Position numbers and translations under genes: made by a program. The notes beneath the pieces were generated by a model. That model saw only the letters and a list, made by a program, of their open reading frames with translations. It did not search any database and was not told the origin of the DNA. From positions 398,501 to 462,500 of the forward strand of contig NZ_WIQM01000016.1 of the NCBI RefSeq assembly GCF_015732185.1: DNA of 64,000 nucleotides. The letters run 5' to 3'. Numbering within the stretch: position 1 is the stretch's first letter; every line of letters begins with the position of its first letter. Source of the DNA: Pectinatus haikarae. Its GTDB lineage: Bacteria > Bacillota > Negativicutes > Selenomonadales > Selenomonadaceae. Below are positions 17,321 through 26,006 of the stretch, one piece after another.

Positions 17321-17995
17321 ATGTATAATTTAAAAAAAATTATCAGCAATTCATCTGAAACAGGTACAGATTGCAGACTGAAGCATCGTTTTGCAGCAAT
17401 TGTTTTCGGCAATATCATAATGAGCCTGTCCATAAGTATGATGCGCCTGAGCTTATTCGGCAATGATCCGTTTTCGTGCATGAATTTAGGCTACAGCATA
17501 TTGACAGGGCTGACGTTCGGTAAATGTGTGATAATATATAATTGCATAATAATCCTGTTTGTGTTTTTACTGGATAAGAGTTTTATCAATATAGGAACTT
17601 TGATCAACATGTTTTTACTCGGTCCCGCCAGTGATATTTTTTATGACATATTGCTGATATTATTGGGCAGCAACAGCAGTCTGACCATCCGTATTATTTT
17701 ATTGCTGCTGGGTATTTTGATATCATGTTATGGCACATCCGCATATATATGTTCAAATTTTGGCATGGGTCCATATGACGCAGCAGGATGGATAGTAGAG
17801 AAAAAATCTAAAGGCAGAATAAAATTTCGTTATGCACGTATTTTTTGGGATTTTTTATCAGTTTCTATCGGTTTTTCACTTGGCAGTATAGTAGGAATTG
17901 GCACGATCATAATGGCTTTATTCACAGGACCTCTAATTTCTTTTTTCAACAGGAATATAAATATGCCTCTGATTTATGGCAAAAATGATAATTAA
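17321..17995 (+). CDS. YczE/YitT-type integral membrane protein
   Basis: A 224-residue membrane protein with about five hydrophobic helices. Its layout and motifs (GNDPFSCMNLGYSI near residue 47 and a second SNFGMGPYDAAGW near 147) fit the YczE/YyaS/YitT group, whose function is unknown. The two GxxPFD-like motifs suggest an internal repeat. The ATG at 17321 is preceded by AGAGGT nine bases upstream and gives a normal N-terminus; the longer frame adds an unlikely 32 residues. It lies between the terminator of iolE and the promoter of the trhA-like gene, so it is probably transcribed alone. Confidence 0.7.
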   Translation: MYNLKKIISNSSETGTDCRLKHRFAAIVFGNIIMSLSISMMRLSLFGNDPFSCMNLGYSILTGLTFGKCVIIYNCIIILFVFLLDKSFINIGTLINMFLLGPASDIFYDILLILLGSNSSLTIRIILLLLGILISCYGTSAYICSNFGMGPYDAAGWIVEKKSKGRIKFRYARIFWDFLSVSIGFSLGSIVGIGTIIMALFTGPLISFFNRNINMPLIYGKNDN

Positions 17996-18070
17996 TCTCA
18001 GAAAATGTTATTTATCTGTCTTATACCTGTTTATACGTATATATTTGGCATAACCTCTTAAATAAAAATG

Positions 18071-18079
18071 TGATATAAT
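18071..18079 (+). promoter_or_regulatory. Extended -10 promoter for the trhA-like gene
   Basis: TGATATAAT is a perfect extended -10 element (TGnTATAAT). It would start transcription about ten bases later, just before an imperfect hairpin at 18088-18120, giving an ~85-base leader to the ATG at 18172. No -35 at normal spacing is present, as expected for this promoter class. Confidence 0.5.
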
Positions 18080-18171
18080 CAAAATTACAGGCGCACTGCT
18101 TTTAAATAGCAGCACGCCTGCAGGTAAAATAATTGCATTTGCTTTATAGTTTAAGGAAAGGTGATAATAAT

Positions 18172-18825
18172 ATGCCAAATATAATAATAAATGATGTTTT
18201 AGAAGAAAAAATTAATGCCATTACGCATGGTATAGGCGCTTTTTTTGCGGTAATCGCTCTTATCGTACTTATTGCCAGAGCTTATTTGGACGGCGGTTTG
18301 TGGCAGATGGTCGCGGCTGTGGTATATGGTGTATCATTGGTGCTCTTGTATCTTGCTTCTACTCTTTATCATAGTTTTTCCCGCAGACGAGTGAAGGAGA
18401 TTTTAAAATTCTTTGATCATGCCGCTATTTACATATTAATTGCCGGCAATTACACCCCCTTTACTCTGATACCGCTGCATGGCACTTTTGGTTGGGCCAT
18501 ATTCGGTATTATCTGGGGGCTGGCATTGGCAGGAATTGTTTTCAAGATTTTCTTTGTAAAAAGGTTCAAATTCTTTTCCACTTTGTGCTATCTTCTGATG
18601 GGGTGGCTGGCGGTCTTCATGGTAAAGCCGCTGCTTGCTGTACTGCCTGCCGCTGCAATATACTGGCTGGTTGCAGGCGGTCTGTTATATACAATAGGCA
18701 CGATTTTTTATTTGGATAAAAAAATTCCCTATAATCACGCTGTATGGCATCTATTTGTAATAGGAGGCAGCGTTTCGCATTTTATAACAGTTTTCAAATA
18801 TGTAATGCCCATGCCGGTCATGTGA
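18172..18825 (+). CDS. trhA: Hemolysin III / TrhA family membrane protein
   Basis: A 217-residue seven-helix membrane protein of the hemolysin III (TrhA, PAQR-related) family. Diagnostic features are EKINAITHGIGA in the first helix with its histidine, STLYHS near residue 63, FDHAAIYILIAGNYTP near 80 and the C-terminal HAVWHLFVIGGSVSHF with two zinc-ligand-type histidines. Family members affect membrane energetics or lipid homeostasis; a true hemolysin role is unlikely. AAGGAAAGGTG precedes the ATG, which is preferred over an upstream in-frame start. Convergent with an MFS gene across a shared terminator. Confidence 0.85.
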   Translation: MPNIIINDVLEEKINAITHGIGAFFAVIALIVLIARAYLDGGLWQMVAAVVYGVSLVLLYLASTLYHSFSRRRVKEILKFFDHAAIYILIAGNYTPFTLIPLHGTFGWAIFGIIWGLALAGIVFKIFFVKRFKFFSTLCYLLMGWLAVFMVKPLLAVLPAAAIYWLVAGGLLYTIGTIFYLDKKIPYNHAVWHLFVIGGSVSHFITVFKYVMPMPVM

Positions 18826-18859
18826 ACATTTTATTATGATTCTTGCGTAACCCAGATAA

Positions 18860-18898
18860 AAAAGGCTGCACAAACATTTCTTGTTTGTGCAGCCTTTT
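18860..18898. terminator. Bidirectional intrinsic terminator
   Basis: A perfect 17-bp inverted repeat (18860-18876 with 18882-18898) with a TTTCT loop ends in T runs on both strands. It lies between the convergent trhA-like gene and the minus-strand MFS gene and serves both. Confidence 0.9.
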
Positions 18899-18948
18899 CA
18901 TCTTTTCAGTTGACTTGTAAACCGTTATTCATCCAAAATATTTACAGT

Positions 18949-20148
18949 TTAAAAATTCTCTGCCGAAGTCTGTGTCTGCCTGCCTGTTTTCCTGCCGTAG
19001 AAAAAGTAATACAAAATGAAACATACTACTGCAACAGCACCGGCGACAGCATATAGCTGCTGAAAAGCCATAAAATCTCTGAGACTTCCAAGAATATACG
19101 GTCCCACGCCTATCCCCAAGTCCAAAGCTACAAAATAAGTAGACAGCGCAACACTGATACGATGCGGCGGAGTGAGCTTAATGCAGACTGCCTGCCCGTT
19201 TGACATGAATGTACCGTACCCCAGGCCGACCAAAGCCCCCGACAAAAGCAAAGTAGCTGACGTGCCTGTCACACTTAAAAGAAATAAACCGGCGGCCAGA
19301 AATATATAACAGGGATACAACACATAATTTTCACCCTTGCGGTCAAAGATCACGCCTGTCATCGGTCTTGTAATAGTAATAATAACAGCATACACTACAA
19401 AGAAAAATGTTCCGGCATCCACCAGATTTATTTCCCTTGTATAGGCCGCCAAAAAACTTAATACGCTTGAATAAGCGAATCCCATTAAAAATCCTATTAT
19501 CGATATTACCATAACACGTGATTCCACATAATTATCCAACGTACATTTTTTCATTTGCTTTCTTTCAGCCTCAGTGAGATTCATTTCTCTCACTGTAAGA
19601 GTAAAGCATCCTGCCACGCATAAAACGATCAGTGCCACACAAGTTATTATAATTACATTGAAGTTTGCTATCAGCATCAAAAGCATACCTAAAAATGGTC
19701 CTATAGCCGCGGCAAGACTGGTACTGAGTCCATAATAGTTTATTCCCTCACCGCGTCTTTCTTCCGGAATACAGCTGGCAATTATAGTATTTGTAGCCGT
19801 CGAAATAACGCCGTAAGCCATCCCATTCAAAAAACGAACGACATACATAACAGCCAAATTAGGAATATAAAAATACATCAGCGTTGTCACTAAATAAAAT
19901 ATAATGCCAAAATATAAAGTCTTTTTTCTTCCATATAGTTCAATTTCTTTTCCAAGCTGCAGTCTCGCCAGCAGCGTACCCAGGATAAAAATACCTGAAG
20001 CCAGCCCTGCCTCACTCAAAGAAGCATTCAGCTGCTCTTTCGCTACTACAGCTATTATAACCATTAACAAATAGTAAATAAGATATACAACAAAATTTAT
20101 ACCGGTGTCCAGTACGAAATCCTTGTTAAATAAGGAACCTTTGCTCAT
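18949..20148 (-). CDS. MFS transporter (drug/metabolite efflux type)
   Basis: A 399-residue major facilitator protein with twelve predicted helices. It has the loop 2-3 motif as GKEIELYGRKK and a second copy as GVIFDRKG in the loop 8-9 region, the pattern of the efflux-type MFS groups (YfcJ/YhhS-like) rather than of sugar porters. The ATG at 20148 follows GGAG eight bases upstream; 20 further upstream codons are in frame but unsupported. It lies alone between two terminators. The neighbouring LysR gene is on the same strand upstream, so regulation by it is possible. Substrate unknown. Confidence 0.8.
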   Translation of the reverse strand: MSKGSLFNKDFVLDTGINFVVYLIYYLLMVIIAVVAKEQLNASLSEAGLASGIFILGTLLARLQLGKEIELYGRKKTLYFGIIFYLVTTLMYFYIPNLAVMYVVRFLNGMAYGVISTATNTIIASCIPEERRGEGINYYGLSTSLAAAIGPFLGMLLMLIANFNVIIITCVALIVLCVAGCFTLTVREMNLTEAERKQMKKCTLDNYVESRVMVISIIGFLMGFAYSSVLSFLAAYTREINLVDAGTFFFVVYAVIITITRPMTGVIFDRKGENYVLYPCYIFLAAGLFLLSVTGTSATLLLSGALVGLGYGTFMSNGQAVCIKLTPPHRISVALSTYFVALDLGIGVGPYILGSLRDFMAFQQLYAVAGAVAVVCFILYYFFYGRKTGRQTQTSAENF

Positions 20149-20342
20149 AACCACATCTCCATTTTTACTTTTACTTCTCTTTCCGGCTGCTGTTCCCAAA
20201 GGCAGCATGTTCTAAAGCCCTTCAAAACAAGGTTTTTGCACTTCGAAATGAGTTGATATCGCCTATTATATACTCCGGAAATGGGTTTGTATAACAAAAG
20301 AATTAGATACCTGTCATAAAATTATATTATGCCGATGCAATG

Positions 20343-20388
20343 AAAAAGGCAGCGGAAATTCCATTCTTTTCATAGAACTTCCGCTGCC
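20343..20388 (-). terminator. Intrinsic terminator of the LysR regulator gene
   Basis: A perfect 10-bp stem (GGCAGCGGAA at 20348-20357 with TTCCGCTGCC at 20379-20388) is followed on the minus strand by TTTTTC, directly after the regulator's stop codon. Confidence 0.85.
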
Positions 20389-20392
20389 ATAT

Positions 20393-21283
20393 TCATCTGT
20401 TTGTATATAATTTCTGTATATAATCAATAAATACTTTCATTATTTTATATTTAGGATTGCTCTTCTTATACATCAAATAGCATTTTAAATTAAAGGAAGG
20501 CGCCATGTCATAATAACCGTCCTCTATTCCCACTGCATTCAAAAGACGTTCTGAAAGCACAGCCCCCGTCTCATTCTGCTGACAATAATTCATGATGGCA
20601 TACGGAGTAGAGAGCCAAGCCTTGACTACGGGTGTTTTTTTATTGACCGTAAAATAATTTTTTATAATTGAATTCATTAAATAATGCGGTGCATACTGCA
20701 CTAAAGGATACGAGGCTATATCCTCTATTGCCAGCTCATTTTTCTGAGAATTGAAATGTGGCGCATAAAATACCATTTTTTCATTGCAAAAGAATGTTCT
20801 TTCATATTTTGCCACATCCAGCTGGGACATATAAAATGTTGATATTATATCAAGTGACCCATCTTCCAGCTGACGAAAAAGCTCATAAGCTTCCAAATTA
20901 TAAACATTTATTGTCAAATCCGCATTATGTTTTTGAAAATATGACAAATGCTGATTCATCAAAACATCGCCTAATGACATCAAAGCGCCTATGTTCAACG
21001 GCATTGTTTTCCCTTTTATCTGTTTCATTTCATAAACGCATTCAGACAGCTCGCCTATAACTTTCTGAACATGCTGAAGGAATTTCTCTCCCGCTTCAGT
21101 CAGGTCGCTTCCTCTATTTGAGCGGACTATAAGCTTAACCCCCAGAAGCTCCTCCAGTTTCTTCATCTGAAAACTAAATGCCGATTGAGTAATATTTGCC
21201 TTTTTTGCTGCTGTTGTAAAATTTCTGACCTTGCCGTAAATAATAAAATTTTCTAATTGCTGAATACTTGGCAATTGTTCCAT
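20393..21283 (-). CDS. LysR-family transcriptional regulator
   Basis: A 296-residue regulator. The N-terminal winged helix-turn-helix (residues ~8-67) shows the LysR pattern: QLENFIIYGKVRNFTTAAKKANITQSAFSFQMKKLEELLG followed by a R-S-N-R-G stretch. The C-terminal two-lobed substrate-binding domain starts near residue 92 and probably senses a small metabolite. GGAGG precedes the ATG. It is not divergent from a neighbouring gene, which is unusual for the family. Possible targets are the downstream MFS gene or its own promoter. The ligand cannot be predicted. Confidence 0.88.
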   Translation of the reverse strand: MEQLPSIQQLENFIIYGKVRNFTTAAKKANITQSAFSFQMKKLEELLGVKLIVRSNRGSDLTEAGEKFLQHVQKVIGELSECVYEMKQIKGKTMPLNIGALMSLGDVLMNQHLSYFQKHNADLTINVYNLEAYELFRQLEDGSLDIISTFYMSQLDVAKYERTFFCNEKMVFYAPHFNSQKNELAIEDIASYPLVQYAPHYLMNSIIKNYFTVNKKTPVVKAWLSTPYAIMNYCQQNETGAVLSERLLNAVGIEDGYYDMAPSFNLKCYLMYKKSNPKYKIMKVFIDYIQKLYTNR

Positions 21284-21471
21284 TCATATCCTCCAATAGC
21301 CCTATTTCCCTGCAATGAATAATACCGCTGCCATAACGCGCGTATTTTTTATATAATAATCGCAGCTCTCCGCATTATTCAATGTATACTAAAGAAAATT
21401 CTATTGCATTTTGACAATTAATTCAATAGCCACTGCATATATTTTTTAAAAAACATGTGCAAATAATCTGT

Positions 21472-22845
21472 TCAACGTGCCAGATCGCTCTGCATACAGC
21501 TCTTCGTTTTCATCCGTGCCTTGATGACAGCCAGCATAATAAACCAAACCGGCGTTACAAATAAAGCGACCCTTGTTTCTTCGTTGAATGCCAAAATCAC
21601 TATAACGAATGCGAAGAATAATAAAATCAAATAACTGCTGAGCGGATAAAAAGGCATTCTGAATTTATTTAATGATTTGTACTCAGATTTTGACTGACGG
21701 TATTTCATGTGGCAGATAACCATAATTGCCCATATATAAATGAAGCAGATAGTTGATATACTTGTGATCAATACAAAAACACCCTTAGGCATTATATAAT
21801 TTAAAATTACTGAGATTAAGATAACCGCTACAGAAAATATTGTCGCATTAGCGGGTACCTGCCTGGATGTAAGTTTCTTCATAGATTCCGGTGCATTATT
21901 TTCTTTTGATAAAGAATATACCATACGGCTTGTACTGAAAATGCCGCTGTTGCATGCTGATGCTGCAGCTGTCAATACAACAAAATTCACTATACCGGCG
22001 GCGGCTGCTACTCCCACTGCGGCAAATACCTGAACGAACGGACTCTTATCCGGACTTATTGCTGTCCATGGATAGATACTCATTATTATGGCAAGAGCAC
22101 CTATATAAAAAATTATAATGCGGATAGGTATATTATTGATAGCCTGCGGTATAACCGTTCCGGGATTTTTTGTTTCTCCTGCGGTTATACCGACGAGTTC
22201 GATACCGGTAAATGCAAAAACGACCATTTGGAATGAAAGTATGAATCCACTGATCCCATTCGGAAACCAACCGCCGTTATTCCATAGATTTGAAAAACCT
22301 GATTCACCTATATCTGTAGAAAATCCCTTGAAGATCATAACGGCACCAACAACGATCAAAGTCAATATTGCCGCTACCTTGATTAAAGCGAACCAAAACT
22401 CCATTTCACCAAACATTTTCACCGCAGTAAGATTCATGATCAATAAAACCACGAGTACTATAAAGCTCGGCACCCATTGACCAACACTAGGAAGCCAATA
22501 TTGAATATACAATCCTGCTGCTGTCAGATCAGCCATAGCAAGGGATATCCAGCAGAACCAATAAGTCCAGCCTGTAATGAAAGCGGCTCTGTCTCCCATA
22601 TATTCATAAACAAAATCAACAAATGAATGATAGTTCAAATTTGAAAGAAGAAGTTCGCCCAGAGCCCGCATTACCCAAAAACAAATTATACCCGTTATCA
22701 AATATGCCAAAAGTATAGATGGTCCTGCCAAATGAATAGATCTGCCTGCTCCTAAAAATAGCCCTGTACCTATCGCCCCGCCGATTGCCAGCAATTGCAC
22801 ATGGCGATTTTTCAATTCTCTTGATAAACCTTGTTTTTCCGACAT
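21472..22845 (-). CDS. cycA: Amino acid permease, CycA-like (glycine/alanine/serine)
   Basis: A 457-residue, 12-helix amino acid-polyamine-organocation permease. It keeps the signature AIGGAIGTGLFLGAGRSI in helix 1, ALGELLL, the segment YWFCWISLAMAD, KMFGEMEFWFALIKV, and FAFTGIELVGITAGETKNP with the substrate-site Glu. These are close to the E. coli D-serine/D-alanine/glycine permease CycA. It should import glycine and small neutral amino acids with protons. The tandem glycine riboswitch in its leader independently supports glycine as substrate. The frame starts at MSEKQGLSRELKNRH, a normal cytoplasmic N-terminus. Confidence 0.85.
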   Translation of the reverse strand: MSEKQGLSRELKNRHVQLLAIGGAIGTGLFLGAGRSIHLAGPSILLAYLITGIICFWVMRALGELLLSNLNYHSFVDFVYEYMGDRAAFITGWTYWFCWISLAMADLTAAGLYIQYWLPSVGQWVPSFIVLVVLLIMNLTAVKMFGEMEFWFALIKVAAILTLIVVGAVMIFKGFSTDIGESGFSNLWNNGGWFPNGISGFILSFQMVVFAFTGIELVGITAGETKNPGTVIPQAINNIPIRIIIFYIGALAIIMSIYPWTAISPDKSPFVQVFAAVGVAAAAGIVNFVVLTAAASACNSGIFSTSRMVYSLSKENNAPESMKKLTSRQVPANATIFSVAVILISVILNYIMPKGVFVLITSISTICFIYIWAIMVICHMKYRQSKSEYKSLNKFRMPFYPLSSYLILLFFAFVIVILAFNEETRVALFVTPVWFIMLAVIKARMKTKSCMQSDLAR

Positions 22846-22881
22846 GTAAATTCCGCCTTTTAATATATTAAAATCTTCTCA

Positions 22882-22918
22882 AAATAAAAAGAGGTCAAAT
22901 TATAAAAATTTGACCTCT
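22882..22918 (-). terminator. Riboswitch expression-platform terminator before cycA
   Basis: An 11-bp perfect stem (22890-22900 with 22908-22918) is followed on the minus strand by TTTTTATTTT. It lies immediately 3' of the second glycine aptamer and 37 bases before the cycA ATG. It is therefore the likely on/off element of the riboswitch. Confidence 0.85.
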
Positions 22919-23091
22919 GAGATAACATACTGCTCCATACTCTGTCCTTTTACCTGAGAGATTCACTGCTAAAATCAGCAGCTTGCTCCTTCGGTGCTCA
23001 TCTGAGGCTCTCCAGAGGTCCGTCTGATATTGGTTCTTTTGCCTGAAAGTATAACATCTTCGGCGGACTGTAAAGTCTCTCTCCCAATATC
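22919..23091 (-). promoter_or_regulatory. Tandem glycine riboswitch upstream of cycA
   Basis: Read on the minus strand, two glycine aptamers follow one another. The first has P1 strands GATATTGG and CCAATATC (23084-23091 with 23026-23033), GGGAGAG, CCGAAGA and TTTCAGGCAAAAG. The second has CTGGAGAG, CACCGAAGGAGCAAG and CTCTCAGGTAAAAGGACAG, ending near 22938. These are the conserved blocks of the glycine riboswitch. The terminator hairpin follows at once. With an uptake permease downstream, glycine binding would be expected to stop transcription; this direction is inferred. Confidence 0.93.
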
Positions 23092-23094
23092 TTC

Positions 23095-23159
23095 ATCCGA
23101 AATTATATGCAATTTTCAATACAGTTACATACTTTATCACCTATTTTTATAAATGTCAA
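23095..23159 (-). promoter_or_regulatory. Candidate promoter(s) for the riboswitch-cycA transcript
   Basis: On the minus strand TATAAT (23102-23107) would start RNA at about 23095, four bases before the first riboswitch stem, but its -35 (ATGTAA) is weak. Alternatively TTGACA (23154-23159) with TAAAGT 17 bases downstream would start it near 23124. Confidence 0.45.
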
Positions 23160-23324
23160 TTATTTAAATACATTAATATTATCCACACAAACACCGATAA
23201 TATTAAAATTAATTGCCTATAAATATTTGTCAATTTAATTTATTAGCTTGTCATATATATTTATGTGCCGCATCCCGATGGCGGATGGTCCTTATCCTCC
23301 GCAGCAGCAGAAAGACCACCATGA
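23160..23324. other. Spacer between the cycA leader and the pilus operon end
   Basis: AT-rich sequence up to about 23260, then a GC-richer stretch (23263-23320) just after the pilO stop. It has weak self-complementarity (GGTCCTTATCC against GGTCTTTC) but no T run, so a pilus-operon terminator could not be confirmed. Confidence 0.3.
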
Positions 23325-23858
23325 TTATTTTGGCGAAATAGAAAAGATTCTTATATCCATATCTGTTTCCAGCAGATTGCCCTGTACTGCAATATTTATC
23401 TTATCAACAATATTATAACGATCTAAGCCATTAATTTTTTCCAGAAAATCCAGCACTTGAAAATAATCACCCTTAGTTTTTATTTTTATAATTATCTCCT
23501 CATAAAGATCATTTTTACCGGACTGTGGTACAGGTTCGACAGAGGAAAGGACAATATTGCTCGCAGCAGCGGCTTCCTGCAATGAGGAAATAAAAACTGC
23601 TTCATTTTTTTGATCCGGCAATTTATTTTTCCAAAATAAATTTATTTCTTCTATTTTTCCTGCAGTATTTTCCTTCTTTTCGTACCTGTCAGAAAATGAT
23701 CTCAATATTCTCAGCTGTTCTTTATTGCTGCTTATTTTCTTTTCTACAGCATACAGCTCTCTATCACAAGGAATGTAAAGCAGTAAATAAACCGCAGCGG
23801 CATATACGCATATCATTAAACTCACAACAGACAGATAATACTTATCTTTTTTTCCCAT
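23325..23858 (-). CDS. pilO: PilO-like type IV pilus alignment protein
   Basis: A 177-residue inner-membrane protein. A single hydrophobic helix at about residues 10-29 is followed by a charged, heptad-like stretch (30-75) and a C-terminal ferredoxin-like domain (about 85-175). This is the PilO layout, though slightly short. PilO works with PilM and PilN to link the cytoplasmic motor to the outer-membrane secretin. AGGTG precedes the ATG, and the upstream gene (PilM/PilN fusion) ends four bases earlier. It is the last gene of the pilus operon; no pilP or pilQ follows. Identification is by architecture and context rather than strong motifs. Confidence 0.7.
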   Translation of the reverse strand: MGKKDKYYLSVVSLMICVYAAAVYLLLYIPCDRELYAVEKKISSNKEQLRILRSFSDRYEKKENTAGKIEEINLFWKNKLPDQKNEAVFISSLQEAAAASNIVLSSVEPVPQSGKNDLYEEIIIKIKTKGDYFQVLDFLEKINGLDRYNIVDKINIAVQGNLLETDMDIRIFSISPK

Positions 23859-23862
23859 ATAT

Positions 23863-25020
23863 TCACCTGTCTTTATATATTTTCAAAACAAAAATTACAG
23901 CACCTGTTTCTTTTTCCTCTTTCTCAGAAAGCATTGAGGTATCAGGAAAGTAATATTGTTTCAATGCTCCTATATATTCTTCAAGTGCTTCATAGCTCAA
24001 ACTGGTGCCTGTAATGATAATATTGTCCATTTCATCAGTTTTGACGGCATTAAGCCAGACTCCGTCAATACAAACAGACCCCATATTGCTCAGTAATGCA
24101 TAACCGGACATATTAATCGGATGAAGTCCCAGCAAAATATTTTTTCTTTTTTGAATATCCATTTGATAATTTTCAAACATGTTTTTTTGTTCAACAATAT
24201 TTTTCATATTATGTAATTGTGACTCTAAACCGATTTCTTCTTCATGGGCAGCGGCTATGGCAAAATGAAAAAAACTCGCTATAGCCGCTGTAAAAATAAA
24301 AGCTGCTGCACACATAAAGACGCTTATTCTCCGCCAATTCAATCGCGCGGGTTTTTGTTTTTCCGGCAGCAGATCCAATTTACTGTCTTTCAATAAAATA
24401 TTCTGCACCAAACTTTTTATATACGGGGGAAGAATTGATTCATCCGTCGCTAAATGAAAGCTTATTGCTCCTTTATGCCACCCCAGCTGAAAAATTTCGC
24501 TTTCTTCTTTGTTCGCCAGAACTTCATCCTGCAGCGGAAAAACTCCGCATGGACATAAATATGCAGCGGTGCATATAGCATACAGAGTCATAATAAATGC
24601 TTTCTCTGCTGTATATATTTTTATATTTACCGAGTCCTCCGTATATTCATAATCGAAAGAAACGCACTGAGTGTCATCTATTGCCGCATTACCGCGAATT
24701 TCCCAATAAATAGCCTTTTTCAGCTCTTTGTAAGACATCGGAGGAAAAATATTTTTATACAAATTAAATTTGTCAGCAGAGATGCACATATATACAGGCA
24801 GGTCTCTGCAGCCTATTTTCAACACTGCATTTTTCAATATATCACTAAGCTGATCAAATTCCGAAAAATTTACTGACATATAATGTTCAATATTTTTTAT
24901 CTTCCATAAATTATCCTCCAATTTAATATTGGCCAGATAAATATCATCTTCCATTATTGCCAGTGAAACTACATTTATATGATTGCTGTAAAGCAATTTT
25001 TCAATTTTTTTATTCTTCAT
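23863..25020 (-). CDS. PilM-PilN fusion (GspL-like) pilus/secretion assembly protein
   Basis: A 385-residue bitopic membrane protein. Residues 1-225 form a cytoplasmic region resembling a reduced PilM/GspL actin-like domain. One transmembrane helix (about 235-257) follows, then a coiled-coil stretch (about 258-295) and a C-terminal PilN-like domain (INMSGYALLSNMGSVCIDGVWLNAV...). Most type IV pilus systems make PilM and PilN as two proteins; type II secretion GspL joins the parts as here. It should recruit the ATPase PilB and pair with the PilO-like protein encoded next. The start overlaps the preceding gene by 11 bases, indicating translational coupling. The N-terminal nucleotide-binding motifs of PilM are not obvious. 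Confidence 0.65.
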   Translation of the reverse strand: MKNKKIEKLLYSNHINVVSLAIMEDDIYLANIKLEDNLWKIKNIEHYMSVNFSEFDQLSDILKNAVLKIGCRDLPVYMCISADKFNLYKNIFPPMSYKELKKAIYWEIRGNAAIDDTQCVSFDYEYTEDSVNIKIYTAEKAFIMTLYAICTAAYLCPCGVFPLQDEVLANKEESEIFQLGWHKGAISFHLATDESILPPYIKSLVQNILLKDSKLDLLPEKQKPARLNWRRISVFMCAAAFIFTAAIASFFHFAIAAAHEEEIGLESQLHNMKNIVEQKNMFENYQMDIQKRKNILLGLHPINMSGYALLSNMGSVCIDGVWLNAVKTDEMDNIIITGTSLSYEALEEYIGALKQYYFPDTSMLSEKEEKETGAVIFVLKIYKDR

Positions 25021-25459
25021 GGTAATTCCACCGTATCACGGATAATTTATGTTCTTTTTCCTTAATATATACTGTTATCCGTTTAGAAGCACCGCCGGCA
25101 TTCCCCACAGCATTAAGTGTGAAATATGAGTCCTCATAATTGAAAAAGTGCAGATAAACAGCAGCGCTCAGCTGTTCTTCATCTTCCTGCCAGCTCTCCT
25201 CAAACAGAGTTTTTTTATAAGTTATAAAACTCCCATCTGCCTGTCGTTTTATATCATCATAAATAAACGTTTCTGTGCTCAATAGATATATTGTCCTTTC
25301 CAAAGCACTTTCTGCGGCATACTGAGCTTTAATACCATTTACAGCCAACAGATCTATTTTTTGTTCATTGGTGCTTAAAAGAAAAAACGAGGAAGTGATA
25401 AAGAGCATCGGCAGGATATAGCATAATCCTGTCAATGTGGAAATTCCCTTATTGTTCAT
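25010..25459 (-). CDS. PilX-like minor pilin/assembly protein
   Basis: A 149-residue protein with an N-terminal MNNKG followed by a hydrophobic helix (ISTLTGLCYILPMLFITSSFFLL). An AEYAAES-type segment near residue 48 (AQYAAESALER) is typical of PilX-like proteins. The rest is polar and beta-rich. PilX proteins are minor components that prime pilus assembly. The residue at mature position 5 is not glutamate. It sits between a prepilin-like gene and the PilM/PilN fusion. Family assignment rests on the AESA motif and operon position. Confidence 0.6.
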   Translation of the reverse strand: MNNKGISTLTGLCYILPMLFITSSFFLLSTNEQKIDLLAVNGIKAQYAAESALERTIYLLSTETFIYDDIKRQADGSFITYKKTLFEESWQEDEEQLSAAVYLHFFNYEDSYFTLNAVGNAGGASKRITVYIKEKEHKLSVIRWNYHEE

Positions 25460-25469
25460 TTTTTGTGCC

Positions 25470-26006
25470 TCAATTCAATGAACGGCTTCCCAATCTTGTC
25501 ACTGCTGTATCCAGATAAAAATACTGGGAAGAAAATTGATGAGTCCCCTTCAATTCCAATAAATACACACGATTATCCTTATTCTCTGATAAAGGCCGGC
25601 ATGAAAACCTCACATAGGTGTAGCAAAAATCATTGTCACCTGTCAGTGGCTGCCCCTTTTTTATAATACGCGGAAAAAAAGCCAGATCATCTTGTCTGTA
25701 TTTTATAAATTCTGCTGACGCTTCACTGCTGCCCGTGGTAGCACGTGTGGTAATGGCAATGGCATCATGCCCGCTTTCCTGATAAACTGTCACCGAATCA
25801 GCATGCTTTATATCCTGAATTATGCATTCGGCTGCAAAACGCATCTGTGAACGAAGTTCCATCTGATAAATATTTTTCAAATACATATGCAGCACTGCCA
25901 AAAAGATAACGGAAATACTCATCATGATAAATACATAAATATTAAGCGACAGCAGTGTCTCCAGTAATATACTTCCGGCCTGATTTTTTCCTTTTTGTTT
26001 ATTCAT
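25470..26006 (-). CDS. PilW-like prepilin-type minor pilin
   Basis: A 178-residue protein with a short basic leader ending in Gly, then SILLETLLSLNIYVFIMMSISVIFL, a class III prepilin-type N-terminus with Glu at mature position 5. The leader peptidase encoded at 26825 should cut after the Gly. The C-terminal part contains a residue pattern (RSQMRFAAECIIQDIKHADSV) found in PilW/GspJ-type minor pilins. It overlaps the preceding gene by eight bases. It is expected in the inner membrane and at the pilus or pseudopilus tip. Confidence 0.68.
   Translation of the reverse strand: MNKQKGKNQAGSILLETLLSLNIYVFIMMSISVIFLAVLHMYLKNIYQMELRSQMRFAAECIIQDIKHADSVTVYQESGHDAIAITTRATTGSSEASAEFIKYRQDDLAFFPRIIKKGQPLTGDNDFCYTYVRFSCRPLSENKDNRVYLLELKGTHQFSSQYFYLDTAVTRLGSRSLN

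Noticed and set aside
23263..23420. A plus-strand frame starting MCRIPMADGPYPPQQQ near the end of pilO
   Set aside because: It is mostly antisense to pilO and has no ribosome site; the GC-richer start is better explained as the 3' end of the pilus transcript.
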